A model generated the notes under the pieces. The model did not search any database. It saw only the letters and a list, made by a program, of their open reading frames with translations, and was not told the DNA's origin. The position numbers and the translations under genes are program-made. Of a DNA stretch of 64,000 nucleotides, positions 9,166 through 19,326 are shown in pieces (the stretch's first letter is position 1; the number at the start of each line of letters is the position of its first letter). This DNA is from Arenicola marina (lineage: Eukaryota; Annelida; Polychaeta; Arenicolidae): the NCBI GenBank assembly GCA_964019135.1, contig OZ025263.1:24365639-24429638 (forward strand), given 5' to 3'.

Positions 9166-12100
9166 CTAGGGCTAGTGTCACCCCGGGGAAAGCTAGCCCA
9201 GTGACAAGTGACGATAATCCGGGTAGTAGCGACAAAGGGCAGGACAGGGCCAGGGAGCCACGTAGCGAGGGGGGGGGACCTCGGGTGCTCCGGGTTAGAC
9301 CGGTAGCAGGTTGGGTCCTGCATACCAGGTTGTATGGGATGAGTTGCCCTATGCTGCTTGACACGGGTGCAGCTGTGTCGCTACTAGACAACCAAACTTA
9401 CATGTCTATACAGGCGGACATGAGACCTCCCCTTAAACCTCTGAAAACACAGCTTCGCACTGCAGCTGGGGGTTTCATGAAGAGCTTGGGAGAGACTACC
9501 CTCGAATTTTCCCTCAATGGGATGAGACTGGCACAAGAAGTAGTGGTGGCCGACTTGCCTGATCGTGGTGGGATACTGGGCCTGGATTTCCTGCATGATC
9601 AGGACTGCGAAATGTCGATGCGGGAAGGAATCCTGAGGATAGGTAAGTTTACCTTCGCCTTGTCGCAGGAGGGCAAGCAGGACCAGGTGGCTCGTGTTCG
9701 ACTGGAGAAGTCGGTAGCCATCCCACCTTCCACTGAGGTCGTGGTCACAGGGATTGCAGAAAATAAGTTGCAGTATGCCAAGGGTAGCGACGCCTTGTTG
9801 ACCCCTAGCGGGCGGTTAATGTCTGCAACCCAGGTAGTGGCAGGTGCATCCCTTGTAGGCTGCGGTACTCGGCATGTGCCTGTGGTGCTCATGAATCCCA
9901 CAGATGAGACAATCTTCCTGCGCAAGGGTGGCATAGTGGGGACTTTGCAAGCACTGCCCAGCGGTGAAGTAATCGAGGTGCCCCAGGTTGAGTCAGATGC
10001 CACTGGGGAAGGTGTGATTGACACGCGTCAGGTGACAGCATCTGATGCTGCAGACTTGCCTCCTGCATTGGAGAAGTTAGCAACCGAGGTGTCTCCAGAG
10101 TTGACAGTAGGTCAGCAAAACCGGGTTCGGTCACTGCTCCGGGAGTACTCAGACATCTTCTCGGAGACAAACGACACATGGGGGACTACCGATCTGGTTA
10201 AGCACCGTATTGATACGGGTCAGGCTTACCCGATACGTCAGCGCGCTCGTCACCTTCCTGTGGCTCAGCAGGAGGTCGAGGCCAGAGAGATCCAGTCCAT
10301 GCTTGATAAGGGTGTCATTGAGCCGAGCACCAGTTCCTGGAGCAGTCCGGTGGTTCTGGTGAAGAAAAAGGACGGAAGTACACGCTTTTGCGTTGATTAC
10401 CGTAAACTCAATGATGTGACGCGAAAAGATGCATATCCGTTACCATTGATCACCGACACTCTAGATGCACTGGCTGGCTCCGAGTGGTTTTGCACCCTGG
10501 ATCTGGCCTCCGGGTATTGGCAGGTGGCCATGGATGAGCGTGACAGAGAGAAGACAGCCTTCATAACCAGACAGGGCCTCTTCCACTGGAAGGTGATGCC
10601 TTTCGGCTTGTGTAATAGCCCAGCGCTTTTTGAAAGGCTGATGGAATTGGTACTGAGAGGCCTGTGCTGGCGGAGCTGTCTGGTATACCTCGATGACGTC
10701 ATCGTATATGGCAAGTCCTTTGAGGAGACCCTAGATCGGCTGACCACTGTGTGGGAACGCTTCAGAGAGGCTGGCCTGAAGATGAAGGCCAAGAAATGCA
10801 ATCTGTTTCAGACTGAGGTGCCCTACCTGGGGCATATTGTGTCCCGGGCAGGTATTTCGACAGACCCGGCTAAAGTCTCCGCTGTGCGGGACTGGCCACG
10901 ACCGACTACGGTAAAAGAGGTACGGAGCTTCCTTGGGCTGGCGTCTTATTACAGGCGTTTCATTCCCGGCTTTGCGAGGGTGGCAAATCCCCTGACAGCT
11001 ATGACAAGGAAGAAGGCTCCGTTCGAATGGTCGGACCGTAAGGAGGAAGCCTTTAGGGCTCTGCAGCAGGCTTTGTGCGAGTCGCCAATTCTGGCCTACC
11101 CCACTAGGGAGGATCCATTCATCCTTTACACGGATGCCAGCAATGATGCCATGGGATGCGTCGTTGCCCAGCAGCAACCTGATGGGGAGAAGGTGATAGC
11201 CTATGCGTCGAAAACGTTCAGTCGTGCGCAGAGCCGCTATTGTACAACACACCGGGAGTTGTTGGCTGTGGTGACCTTCATCAAACAGTTCAAACACTAC
11301 CTGTGGGGTCGACCATTCACTGTCGTAACTGACCACGCCTCATTGACTTGGCTCTTGCACTTCAAGGACGCGGAAGGTATGGTGGCCCGTTGGATAACCA
11401 CCCTGGGGACGTATGACTTCACCATTGTTCACCGTCCCGGTGCGTCCATAGGCCATGCAGATGCGTTGTCGCGCAAGGTGACCAGACCCTGTAAGCGTGC
11501 AGAGTGTGTCGACTGCTTACCAAGGAGGGTAGCTAACGCGAGTCTGGCAGCTGACGCCTCACGCGACACCTCTGAGCTGTCACCGCTACAGAGGGTGGAA
11601 GATGACCGACCTCTGATAGGTCGCGGTGCTGAATCTGCAGTGATGGAGATCGTTGCAGAAGGTGACAGGTTCGATTCCCAACTGCCAATTGCTAGTGGCG
11701 AGGCGAGTGATAGAGGCCTGGAGGCAGAAGTAGCTATGCTACAGTGGGCCCCGGGTGTGACTCTGGATGACATTCGCCGCTGGCAGAGCGAAGACGAGGG
11801 TGTGGCCTGTATGCTGGAGTGCAAGAAAAGCCGTACACACAGGCCACCATTCGCTCAGGTGAGAGATCAGAGTTACACGACCAAGTGTCTCTGGCAGCAA
11901 TGGGATCGCCTGCGGGTGCGGAATGACATTCTGTACCGTGAAAAGAAGGCGAGCTGTGACACACAGGCTATCACGCAGCTGGTAGTCCCACCGCCCATGC
12001 GGAGGAGGTTATTTCTGTCTGTGCATTGCGATAGGATCGGTGGTCACATGGGCCACAGCAAGTCACTTGCTTCCCTGAAGAGGCGCTTTTATTGGCCACG

Positions 12101-13430
12101 CATGTCGGCTGATGTGAGCCGCTGGCTGACCTTGTGTCGTGACTGTGGTCAACGGAAACCAGCGTCAGTTCCTCACAAAGCGCCTCTCACACAGATGCCT
12201 GTTGGTGTACCGTGGGAACGGTTGGCTATGGACCTGATAGGACCTATGCCCGACACGGCAAGTGGGAACAAGTATGTGCTGGTAGTCGAGGACTACTTCA
12301 CAAAGTGGGTCGAGGGTTTTCCCATTCCTAACAAGGAAGCCCAGACGGTGGCTGACAAGCTGGTTACGGAAGTGTTTTGCCGTTTCGGCTGCCCCAGACA
12401 GCTGCATTCAGACCGGGGACGAGAATTTAACAACAAGATTCTCAAGGAGATCTGCCGCATCATGCGGATTGACAAAACGTTTACCACACCTTACAGGCCG
12501 CAATCAGATGGCCTGGTGGAGAACTTCAACAGGTCTCTGCAGGACATGGTTTTCACCTATGCCAGACTGCATCCGCAGGACTGGGAAGACCATCTTCCAT
12601 ATGCCCTCTGCGCGTACCGTGCCACGGAACATAGGGTGTCCCCCTTTCGTATGCTGCTGGGCCATGAGGTCACACTCCCACTAGACTTGCAGGTGGAGGG
12701 TCCACCCAGTGATAGGAGGCAGATGTGTGTCACAGAGTACTGTGAGTGGCTATGTGATGCCATGGAGATAGCTCACAGCATAGCTCGTCGTGAGAGCCGG
12801 AAGGCGGCCACACGCCAGAAAACCGCGTACGATATGCGTGCTACGCCGGTGTCCTTCCCAGTGGGTAGCTGGGTGTGGCGTTATTGCACAGCCACTGCCA
12901 AGGTCAAGGGTGGTGTCAGGTGGTCTGGCCCATTCCTGGTGATCGCTCGTCCCTCTGGCGTCAATGCCACCGTTCAACGGTCGCCGACTGAGAGGCCAGT
13001 GATCGAGCACGTCGATCACCTGAAGGAGTATGTGGTCGATCCTGATGAGCCACTGACCAGCTGGCTGGATGGAAATGGAGCAGGGCCCAGCAGTGACACT
13101 CCTGACGTGGCTGGTGCCCCTCCTGCGCGTGATGTGGTGAGAGGGGAGGGTACCCCTCGTGATAATGTGAGAGGGGAGGGTACCCCTCGTGATGATGTGG
13201 GAGGAGAGGATACTCCTCGTGATGTGGTGAGAGACGATGATACCACTGGTGAGGTGGTGAGAGGAGACGATACTCCTGGTGATGAGGTGGCCGGAGATGA
13301 CATGATGGATAGTCTGGTGGCCCCAGAGGAGAATGCTACGGGTCTTGACCCAGTGGGGGGTGGTGAGGATGGTCCTCCTCTCAGACGTGGGGCGAGGATA
13401 CGTCGACCCCCCCAACGCCTAGATATGTAG
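9162..13430 (+). CDS. pol: Pol polyprotein (PR-RT-RNase H-IN) of the Ty3/gypsy element
   Basis: The frame is open from 9114 (after a TGA at 9111) to the stop at 13428, overlaps gag by about 50 nt in the -1 frame and lacks a start ATG. In order: an aspartic protease with LLDTGAAVSLLD near 9350; reverse transcriptase with YLDD at 10686-10697; RNase H with YTDAS near 11130; an integrase HHCC zinc finger near 12020-12145; and the integrase core with catalytic Asp, Asp and Glu in AMDLIGP (about 12230), HSDRGREF (about 12405) and GLVENFN (about 12510). A GPF-type module (WSGPFLVI) near 12925 follows. The C-terminus ends in acidic 10-residue repeats rather than a chromodomain. All catalytic motifs are intact, consistent with an active enzyme set. 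Confidence 0.95.
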   Translation, partial: LTRASVTPGKASPVTSDDNPGSSDKGQDRAREPRSEGGGPRVLRVRPVAGWVLHTRLYGMSCPMLLDTGAAVSLLDNQTYMSIQADMRPPLKPLKTQLRTAAGGFMKSLGETTLEFSLNGMRLAQEVVVADLPDRGGILGLDFLHDQDCEMSMREGILRIGKFTFALSQEGKQDQVARVRLEKSVAIPPSTEVVVTGIAENKLQYAKGSDALLTPSGRLMSATQVVAGASLVGCGTRHVPVVLMNPTDETIFLRKGGIVGTLQALPSGEVIEVPQVESDATGEGVIDTRQVTASDAADLPPALEKLATEVSPELTVGQQNRVRSLLREYSDIFSETNDTWGTTDLVKHRIDTGQAYPIRQRARHLPVAQQEVEAREIQSMLDKGVIEPSTSSWSSPVVLVKKKDGSTRFCVDYRKLNDVTRKDAYPLPLITDTLDALAGSEWFCTLDLASGYWQVAMDERDREKTAFITRQGLFHWKVMPFGLCNSPALFERLMELVLRGLCWRSCLVYLDDVIVYGKSFEETLDRLTTVWERFREAGLKMKAKKCNLFQTEVPYLGHIVSRAGISTDPAKVSAVRDWPRPTTVKEVRSFLGLASYYRRFIPGFARVANPLTAMTRKKAPFEWSDRKEEAFRALQQALCESPILAYPTREDPFILYTDASNDAMGCVVAQQQPDGEKVIAYASKTFSRAQSRYCTTHRELLAVVTFIKQFKHYLWGRPFTVVTDHASLTWLLHFKDAEGMVARWITTLGTYDFTIVHRPGASIGHADALSRKVTRPCKRAECVDCLPRRVANASLAADASRDTSELSPLQRVEDDRPLIGRGAESAVMEIVAEGDRFDSQLPIASGEASDRGLEAEVAMLQWAPGVTLDDIRRWQSEDEGVACMLECKKSRTHRPPFAQVRDQSYTTKCLWQQWDRLRVRNDILYREKKASCDTQAITQLVVPPPMRRRLFLSVHCDRIGGHMGHSKSLASLKRRFYWPRMSADVSRWLTLCRDCGQRKPASVPHKAPLTQMPVGVPWERLAMDLIGPMPDTASGNKYVLVVEDYFTKWVEGFPIPNKEAQTVADKLVTEVFCRFGCPRQLHSDRGREFNNKILKEICRIMRIDKTFTTPYRPQSDGLVENFNRSLQDMVFTYARLHPQDWEDHLPYALCAYRATEHRVSPFRMLLGHEVTLPLDLQVEGPPSDRRQMCVTEYCEWLCDAMEIAHSIARRESRKAATRQKTAYDMRATPVSFPVGSWVWRYCTATAKVKGGVRWSGPFLVIARPSGVNATVQRSPTERPVIEHVDHLKEYVVDPDEPLTSWLDGNGAGPSSDTPDVAGAPPARDVVRGEGTPRDNVRGEGTPRDDVGGEDTPRDVVRDDDTTGEVVRGDDTPGDEVAGDDMMDSLVAPEENATGLDPVGGGEDGPPLRRGARIRRPPQRLDM
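13132..13300 (+). repeat. 30-bp tandem repeat inside the pol C-terminus
   Basis: About five and a half in-frame units of 10 residues of the type VVRGEGTPRD, becoming more acidic toward the end. The repeat is part of the open frame. Confidence 0.85.
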
Positions 13431-15729
13431 GGCGTCGCACCGGTGGATGTTGCTCGGGTTGTAAGGGTCTTGGGAATTTATGGTTCAGGCGGTGTAGTGG
13501 GGCACAGGATTCGGTTAGGTGGTTGGGCGGGGCACGATATTGGTGCCATGGGTTCCACGCAGTGTAAGCGGTGGTTGTTGTTTTTTTTTTTTTTCCTTTC
13601 AGCTGTTTCTGAAGCACTGGGTGACATTCTGGTTCCAGGCAGATCACTTCGGTGACGCCGTCCAGCATCAGTCCCCAACTGTGAAGTAGAGGGCGGTTTA
13701 CGTTACAGCCAGGTTGCCTCAGGTCGTCTTGAGCCTGTTGCGCCTGGCGTAATAGTATATTCCGTTTTTTTAGCTGTACTCTCGAGCCGCCGACCACGGT
13801 GTGCCTCCACAGGGTGTTGGCCTGGTATGGGATGTAACCGAGACAAATGACTGCCGGCAGGTGTATTGGGCTGGCTTTGGAGTACATCCACGGTGTGAGC
13901 TGGTGTGTTATCTGGGTAGGCGGTATGAGGGGGCGGGTACGGTATTATAGCCATCATGTTGACTGGTTACTCGGTACGTTAGTTATTGTATGTTAATGTT
14001 TCAATATGTCAATCTTTTCAGTAGCCAAATTTTTCTTCAACAAACTGACTACATTACTGTCATTATTATTACTAATGCGATTGCATAATTTTTTTCTCTG
14101 TATCATGTTTGACTATATGTCATATCGTTTAAATTCTATGTCCAGAGTATGGATGTTACATTTTCATTCTGGTTCCTTCTATTGTTTAAAACAACGCGAC
14201 ATGCTTGTTGTTGCCACCGGACTGTCGGAGGCTTACGTCTAGTAGAACCCACTGAACCGCTTGCGGTAGTAGTGGTGACCTTGCTTGTCGAATTGCTAGT
14301 GATTAAATTTACAGCCTGTTTATTGAGTAATTTTGGGTTATCTTTGGGGTTGATATTTGTAAAACACGATGACCTATGTGTAAAGCGTGAAAGTAATGAT
14401 CACCCGACTACACTTGCTGTTGTGAAGTTGTCTGAATACAGATGGACTCAATGACCTCGCTCGTCTAACGGCTGCCTTGGTGCCTGGTTGACTCCGTGAC
14501 GGGACCGCAAGGAGCCCCAGCGGGGCGCTATATAGTGCCTGTTGCGTTAGGGCGGGAGCCGTTCTAGCCGCTCTGCCATCTCTACAGCCGCCGGACTCTT
14601 ACGGGAACCTTCAAGGCCCGGACACCAGCAGCGACACCAGTTTGATTGGTGTTCGCGGCGTCAGCGGCGGCATGGGCGCCCACCGTATCAGCAGCGTCCT
14701 CTGCATCATGGGCGTCACCGGTATCATTGGTGGCCGCGGCAGACATCGGCGGCGTCACCGCCAGCATCGGCGTGCGCGACAACACGGCGTCGTTATCGCC
14801 GCCAGCTTCGGCGTGCGCGACAACACGGCGTCGTTATCGCCGCCAGCTTCGGCGTGCGCGACAACACGGCGTCGTCATCGGCGGCAGCATCGGCGCCCGC
14901 GACAGCTTCGGCGTCCGAGACAGCATCGGCGTCCGTGACAACATCGGCGTCTGCGACAACTTCGGCGCCCGCGACAGCTTCGGCGTCCGAGACGGCGTCG
15001 GCGTCCGCGACCACATCGGCGTCCGCGACAACTTCGGCGTCCGCGACTGCTTCGGCGTCCGCGACAGCATCGGCGTCCGCGACAGCTTCGGCGTCTGCGA
15101 CAGCATCGGCGTCCGCGACAACAACGGCGACAACAACGGCGGCAGCATCGGCGTCCGCGATAGCAGCGGCTGCTACTGCAGCTGCGACGCTCACTGGCTG
15201 CCCGGATGGCGACGACGTCCATGACGACGTCGCCACCTGTGGTCGCTACAGCAGTGGACATCCTGGCTGCTGCGGCAGCCGACACTAAACTTTGCTAGTG
15301 TCAGGACCGGCCCAGCCGGCGGTTGTGACTGTTTCGGGGCATCCTCTGCGCGCTGGGCGTGACCATGTGGTGGCGTCGGTGCCGCAGGGCCTCGGGACGT
15401 GGCCTGGGCGCCAGCACGGAATCGCTGCGCGGTCGGCCACTTCGGTGACCCAGTGACATCTCTGACTAGTGACATCAACGACTTTGCCGGGCTTGGCTAT
15501 GCCGCCTATGAGACAGCGTCCACACCATCACACAGCTGCAATTGAACTCTATTACTGCCGTGTGTTCGGCTGTTAATATATGTGGTCATTACTGTGTTTA
15601 TAGGTCATTCGATATATTGTCTTTATTGGGTTTACCATAGTTAGGCTTATGCCTTACATTTTTTTTTTTTTTTTTTTTTTTTTTGATTATTTTCCCATTT
15701 GGATATATTCGTTCGAGGGCGAACGTTTT
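13431..15729 (+). other. Long 3' segment of the Ty3/gypsy element without a recognised gene
   Basis: About 2.3 kb between the pol stop and the polypurine tract. It holds T runs (13577-13594, 15660-15684), several short frames without recognisable domains (for example 14149-14454) and the GC-rich minisatellite listed separately. No envelope features (signal peptide, furin site, transmembrane anchor) were seen. Confidence 0.6.
14765..15135. repeat. GC-rich minisatellite within the Ty3/gypsy element
   Basis: It begins with about 2.5 copies of a ~48-bp unit (GCCAGCTTCGGCGTGCGCGA...) and passes into about 14 copies of an 18-bp unit of the type GACAGCTTCGGCGTCCGC. Because 18 is divisible by three, several frames are open on both strands (for example plus frame 14646-15224, reading GVRDSF/I repeats). 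None is convincing as a gene. Confidence 0.9.
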
Positions 15730-15745
15730 GAAGGGGGGGGGGGAG
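15730..15745 (+). promoter_or_regulatory. Polypurine tract
   Basis: A purine run of the form GAAG followed by a long G run and AG, directly before the 3' LTR. It is the expected primer site for plus-strand DNA synthesis. Confidence 0.9.
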
Positions 15746-16226
15746 TGTGGTATTCGGGTGCCCATACTTTTGGCCCCGAGTGTAGTCTCGCGAGCGTCGC
15801 GATAGCAACCGAAACGGTGATGTCACCGCTTGGCTTGGGTCTGGGCGGTGAGTCAGCGGGGAGGCAGCGAGCGAGACGGTCGCACTTTTTAGGTAGAAAT
15901 AGTTTTTGAGTTCTTGGATTCACCGCCCTGCGGAGCAAGGGGCTGGCAGCAGTTCTACCAATTGCTGCCAGGTAAGTGACACCGATTACGGAGTCGTAAC
16001 TTGTGTTTTATTTGGGTTTAAGGGTGTCTTAATAAATCATTGAAACTTTAACCACTTCGTTTCGCCTCAGTGCCTTCGCCACCACGTGTTAACGCAAGAC
16101 CGAATTCGGAACGAACACCCAGTTGGGGTTGTCGAAATTAAGTTTAGATCCAATTAGAATAACACAACGAGAAGTACATCAAAGTAAAGTAAAGACTCCC
16201 CCCCCCCCCATTCCTAAAATATCACA
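15746..16226 (+). repeat. 3' LTR of the intact Ty3/gypsy element
   Basis: 481 bp. Up to the C run it is identical to the 5' LTR at a constant offset of 9060 bp. It carries the same AATAAA and the same splice-like donor (15972) and acceptor (16070). Confidence 0.95.
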
Positions 16227-16230
16227 CACC
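16227..16230. repeat. Target-site duplication, right copy (CACC)
   Basis: Same four bases as 6682-6685. Confidence 0.7.
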
Positions 16231-16597
16231 GACCAGTGCCTCTTTTATATCGGGGGTGCGGACGTTATGGTGAGCGCCCCTCATGCATACATTATAAGAA
16301 ACTTTAGATGCAGATCACCAGTTGTGCTAGTGCACTAACTAGATGCGATATGACGACCAAATTACAGAACATATGAGTAGCGTAAAATTATGCCAATACA
16401 CCTCAATGAATTCCCTATCAAGGACCATAAAGTAAAACCTAATTATGGTGAGACAATAAAGCATAAACCTGGATTAACTTCTCATGAAGATAATTTTGGC
16501 ACGCAATGTGCTACTAAATCGAAACATAACACTTTCCAGTAAGTTCCGTTAGACATAGTATTTATACAAACAGACAGAGCGCGACGCGAGCTTTATT
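16231..16597. other. Non-coding stretch
   Basis: Continues the sequence interrupted by the Ty3/gypsy insertion. Nothing recognisable. Confidence 0.4.
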
Positions 16598-17232
16598 AAG
16601 ACGAAAATTTTCAATTTTCGTCTTATGTCGGTGTGTTCGGTTTGTCTGTGAGTCTGTCTGTGTGTAACGCATTATCTTTCGAATGCCTTAAGATATCGAC
16701 TTCCAAATTCACAGAAAGATGCGGAAAGGCAATCGTCAGGCTAAGTTCGTAGATGGGCAATATAACTCAAAGGTCAAAATCACAGGAATTTTTCGAAATT
16801 CGCTTAACCATTGGTAGATAGGACCAAAAATCGGCAAAATCGGTATAGCGTTCCGAGTTTTTGCTTAATGACGCTCAAAATTAATTCACGTATTGGGTTC
16901 ACAGGTACCTTGTATACGGCGTTTCAGTTTTGAAAATCCTTCGAATAGTTCTTCTGCTAAAAATTCCCAAAATTTAACATGGGATCCCACGGCAGCATTT
17001 TGGCGGGAACATGATCTCAATTTCTCCGTGAAGGTTACAAGTGAAACAAACGTCACCGGGCGTGATACATGACATCAGTAATTGGGCACGAATAACTATA
17101 TTGGTCAAGGTCACGCTTCCAAGGCCAAGGTCACAGCAAGGTCAAGGTCACGAAACAGATTATCCCGCGGTACTCCGTTCTCATCGGGTCTAGAGATTCG
17201 CTGTTTGGTTGAGAGTATTCGTCGGGGAGAGA
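16598..17232 (+). repeat. Dispersed repeat A, copy 2
   Basis: Inverted relative to 2820-3433. This copy starts with a small palindrome, AAGACGAAAAT...ATTTTCGTCTT. It carries TTGGTCAAGGTCACGC and AAGGTCAAGGTCACG motifs near its end. No open frame is shared by the two copies. Confidence 0.85.
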
Positions 17233-17511
17233 CGGTGACGAACTACTCGCTCAGATTTTTCCGGGTACTGAACGATTTTCGAGTAATCGGCCAATCAATA
17301 TTCAGCGTACGTGTCAAGTGGCGTTTTGAACTTTGCAAGGCCATAACTCGGTCAATATTTGAGCTAGGGAGCCCAGATCGAAACCACCTCAGAATTGCTC
17401 TAGGACGCTTAGTTTGGCCGCTAGAGCGCTCGCAAGAGGTGCACCCCCCTCCATGCCGACGCTCCCATTACGAGTCAACGGCGATATGGACCGGCACTCT
17501 TTCGGGGTTGC

Positions 17512-17675
17512 GATGGCCGCCGTTCGCTTAATAGCGACGCTAGAGAGTCGGGACCGGTTGCAAAAGACGGGCAAACGTCGACTTGGGTATGGAATCCGCC
17601 TTCGCTTTTAGCTTATCACGCTTAGTTCCGCCGCTAGGGGGCTCCGTAATTCAGCGATGACGAGTCCGAGAAGAG
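17512..17675 (+). repeat. Dispersed repeat B, copy 1
   Basis: Matches 53545-53706 in reverse orientation, sharing ATGGCCGCCGTT, TAGCGACGCTAGAGAGTCGG, a TTTCGGCGCC-like segment and GGGGCTCCGTAAT-like sequence. No coding content. Confidence 0.75.
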
Positions 17676-18194
17676 CGATTAGGGCGCGACCAAGGACGCG
17701 TAGAAAGTCGTGATTTGAACGTATTCACTCTAAACGAAGGCCTCGACCTGGAAAAATAGCCCGCGTTCAACAGCAGCCGTTAGATGGCGCTCGTCCAGTA
17801 CATCACGATCCATTTTGGGCTAATTTGCGCTTTCAGCCAGCAATTTGGCCTCAGTACTACAGCTTTAAGGGGGCGATATGGTCTCCAACGCCAGGCTGAA
17901 CAACCAATGAGCGAGCGGCGATGGGTCTTAACATAGTCGAATTGGTCCCATAACCACAATTTTCGTCTGCCTTCTCAAGCTGTGCTTGACGGTCTAGATT
18001 TGATGTAGCCACGTCAGCCGGGGATAAAACATAAGGGAGTTATAACCTTTTCACTGGATATAAAGAAACACAGGGTATACCTACTCAATATTCATGAATT
18101 AACCGGCGCTCCCCGAAGGTCACACCTAAATAAACAGAACTGACCAATTGGAAGTGGTTTTAGAACTAATAATCTCAAGGTCGCGGCTCCCTTC
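17676..18194. other. Non-coding stretch
   Basis: Mixed-composition sequence without an open frame or repeat that I can name. Confidence 0.4.
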
Positions 18195-18470
18195 GTAGTT
18201 CGGAGATTACCCCGCCAGGTGACGCTGCGACGCGGTGATTAGTGGCACCGACCAATCGCAGAGGGACACGTCGGTGAAATAGGGAAGGGGTGGTGCACGA
18301 AGAATCGGTGAACGACCACCCCTATCCAAGACACGATTTGGGGTGGTGCGAGTCTTTAGTTCGGAGAATGCTCCGCCAGGTGACGCTGCGACTCGGTAAT
18401 TAGTGGAACCGACCAATCACAGAGGGACACGTCGCATTTGCGGTGAAATAGGGAAGGGGTGGAGGTAGCT
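18195..18470. repeat. Tandem duplication (~161-bp offset)
   Basis: A unit from AGTTCGGAGA through CCGCCAGGTGACGCTGCGAC, CGACCAATC and AGAGGGACACGTCG to GTGAAATAGGGAAGGGGTGG occurs twice, at about 18197 and 18358. It lies beyond the envelope-bearing element and could be part of its flank or its 3' LTR region. Confidence 0.85.
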
Positions 18471-19326
18471 ATGACGTAGCTGTCGCCTGGGTGACGCCAG
18501 GGTGGTCCTGCTCTAGGGGTGGGGTGGTAATAGTTTAATTGGCTATGCTGTGTTGTGATGACCAGCTATGCCTTAAACAACGGCTATGCCTGTGTGTACC
18601 CCTAGCGTGGGGGTGGTGGCAGCTCGACTGGGCACGAGGGCAATAAAACTCCACTGCTGTACCGTAACATAACCCCTTTCTTTTAAAATCAACGTCCCGT
18701 TGAAAAAAACCACGTAAGCACAAACGCGATACATTCGTAAACACAGTTAAGACATAAACATAAAAACTATCGCTATACACGCTCGTTGCTTTTGGAGTAT
18801 AACACCAAGTAGCTAAGCCAAACGAATACTGCTGATTAGGCTTCAAACATATGCTAATATACACAATACAACTATACGTACTCATTCGGTGTCGTAAAGA
18901 TTGGTTTCAACCAAAACACCGTTCGCGGGTAGGTGAAAACAACAGATGATTAAATTTAACACTACGGGTAGACGTACACATCTTCAAGTTCTAAATACAT
19001 GCAGTAAACATAACGCGCATAAACATGTTAAAGTAGCACCCAAGTCGTACCGTTCGCGGCTAACATTACTTTCGCGCTAGGTGACAGAGGATAACTTACG
19101 ATTTTAAAACTGCTATATAGACGCGTCTGCCTCATCCTTATTTTATACTTGAATACATGTAATGAACATAACGCGCGAATAAACACTTTGATTTTCCGTT
19201 CCGGACAACAACCTAATCTAATGGTTTAACTATCACACAATAAATCTACGATGACCTTATAATGTCGTTGTCCGCTCTACATCCTTTATATATATATGTA
19301 AAATCAACCTCCCGTCAAGTTTGTCT
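18471..19326 (-). other. Sequence 3' of env; possible 3' LTR region, ends not resolved
   Basis: Read on the minus strand, env is followed by GACGGGAGG and TTGATTTTACATATATATA with TATATAAAGG, which looks like a polypurine tract, LTR start and TATA box. A related TTGATTTTA with a preceding GGGACG occurs again near 18686-18705. Another segment (ACATAACGCGC...ATAAACA) is repeated at about 19008 and 19165. A matching 5' LTR is not in the window, so the borders cannot be fixed. Confidence 0.35.

Larger units (their letters stand above)
6686..16226 (+). mobile_element. Complete young Ty3/gypsy LTR retrotransposon
   Basis: 9541 bp with two near-identical LTRs, a primer-binding site, open gag, open pol in the -1 frame (protease, reverse transcriptase, RNase H, integrase), a long 3' non-coding segment with a GC-rich minisatellite, a polypurine tract and a CACC target duplication. 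The absence of LTR substitutions and the open frames indicate a recent insertion that may still be active. It lies on the plus strand, opposite to the nearby host exons. No envelope gene and no chromodomain are seen, unlike the element at 19.3-29.5 kb. Confidence 0.95.

Noticed and set aside
14646-15236. Overlapping long frames on both strands in the Ty3/gypsy 3' segment
   Set aside because: They follow from an 18-bp repeat without stops in several frames. No domain, no conserved start.
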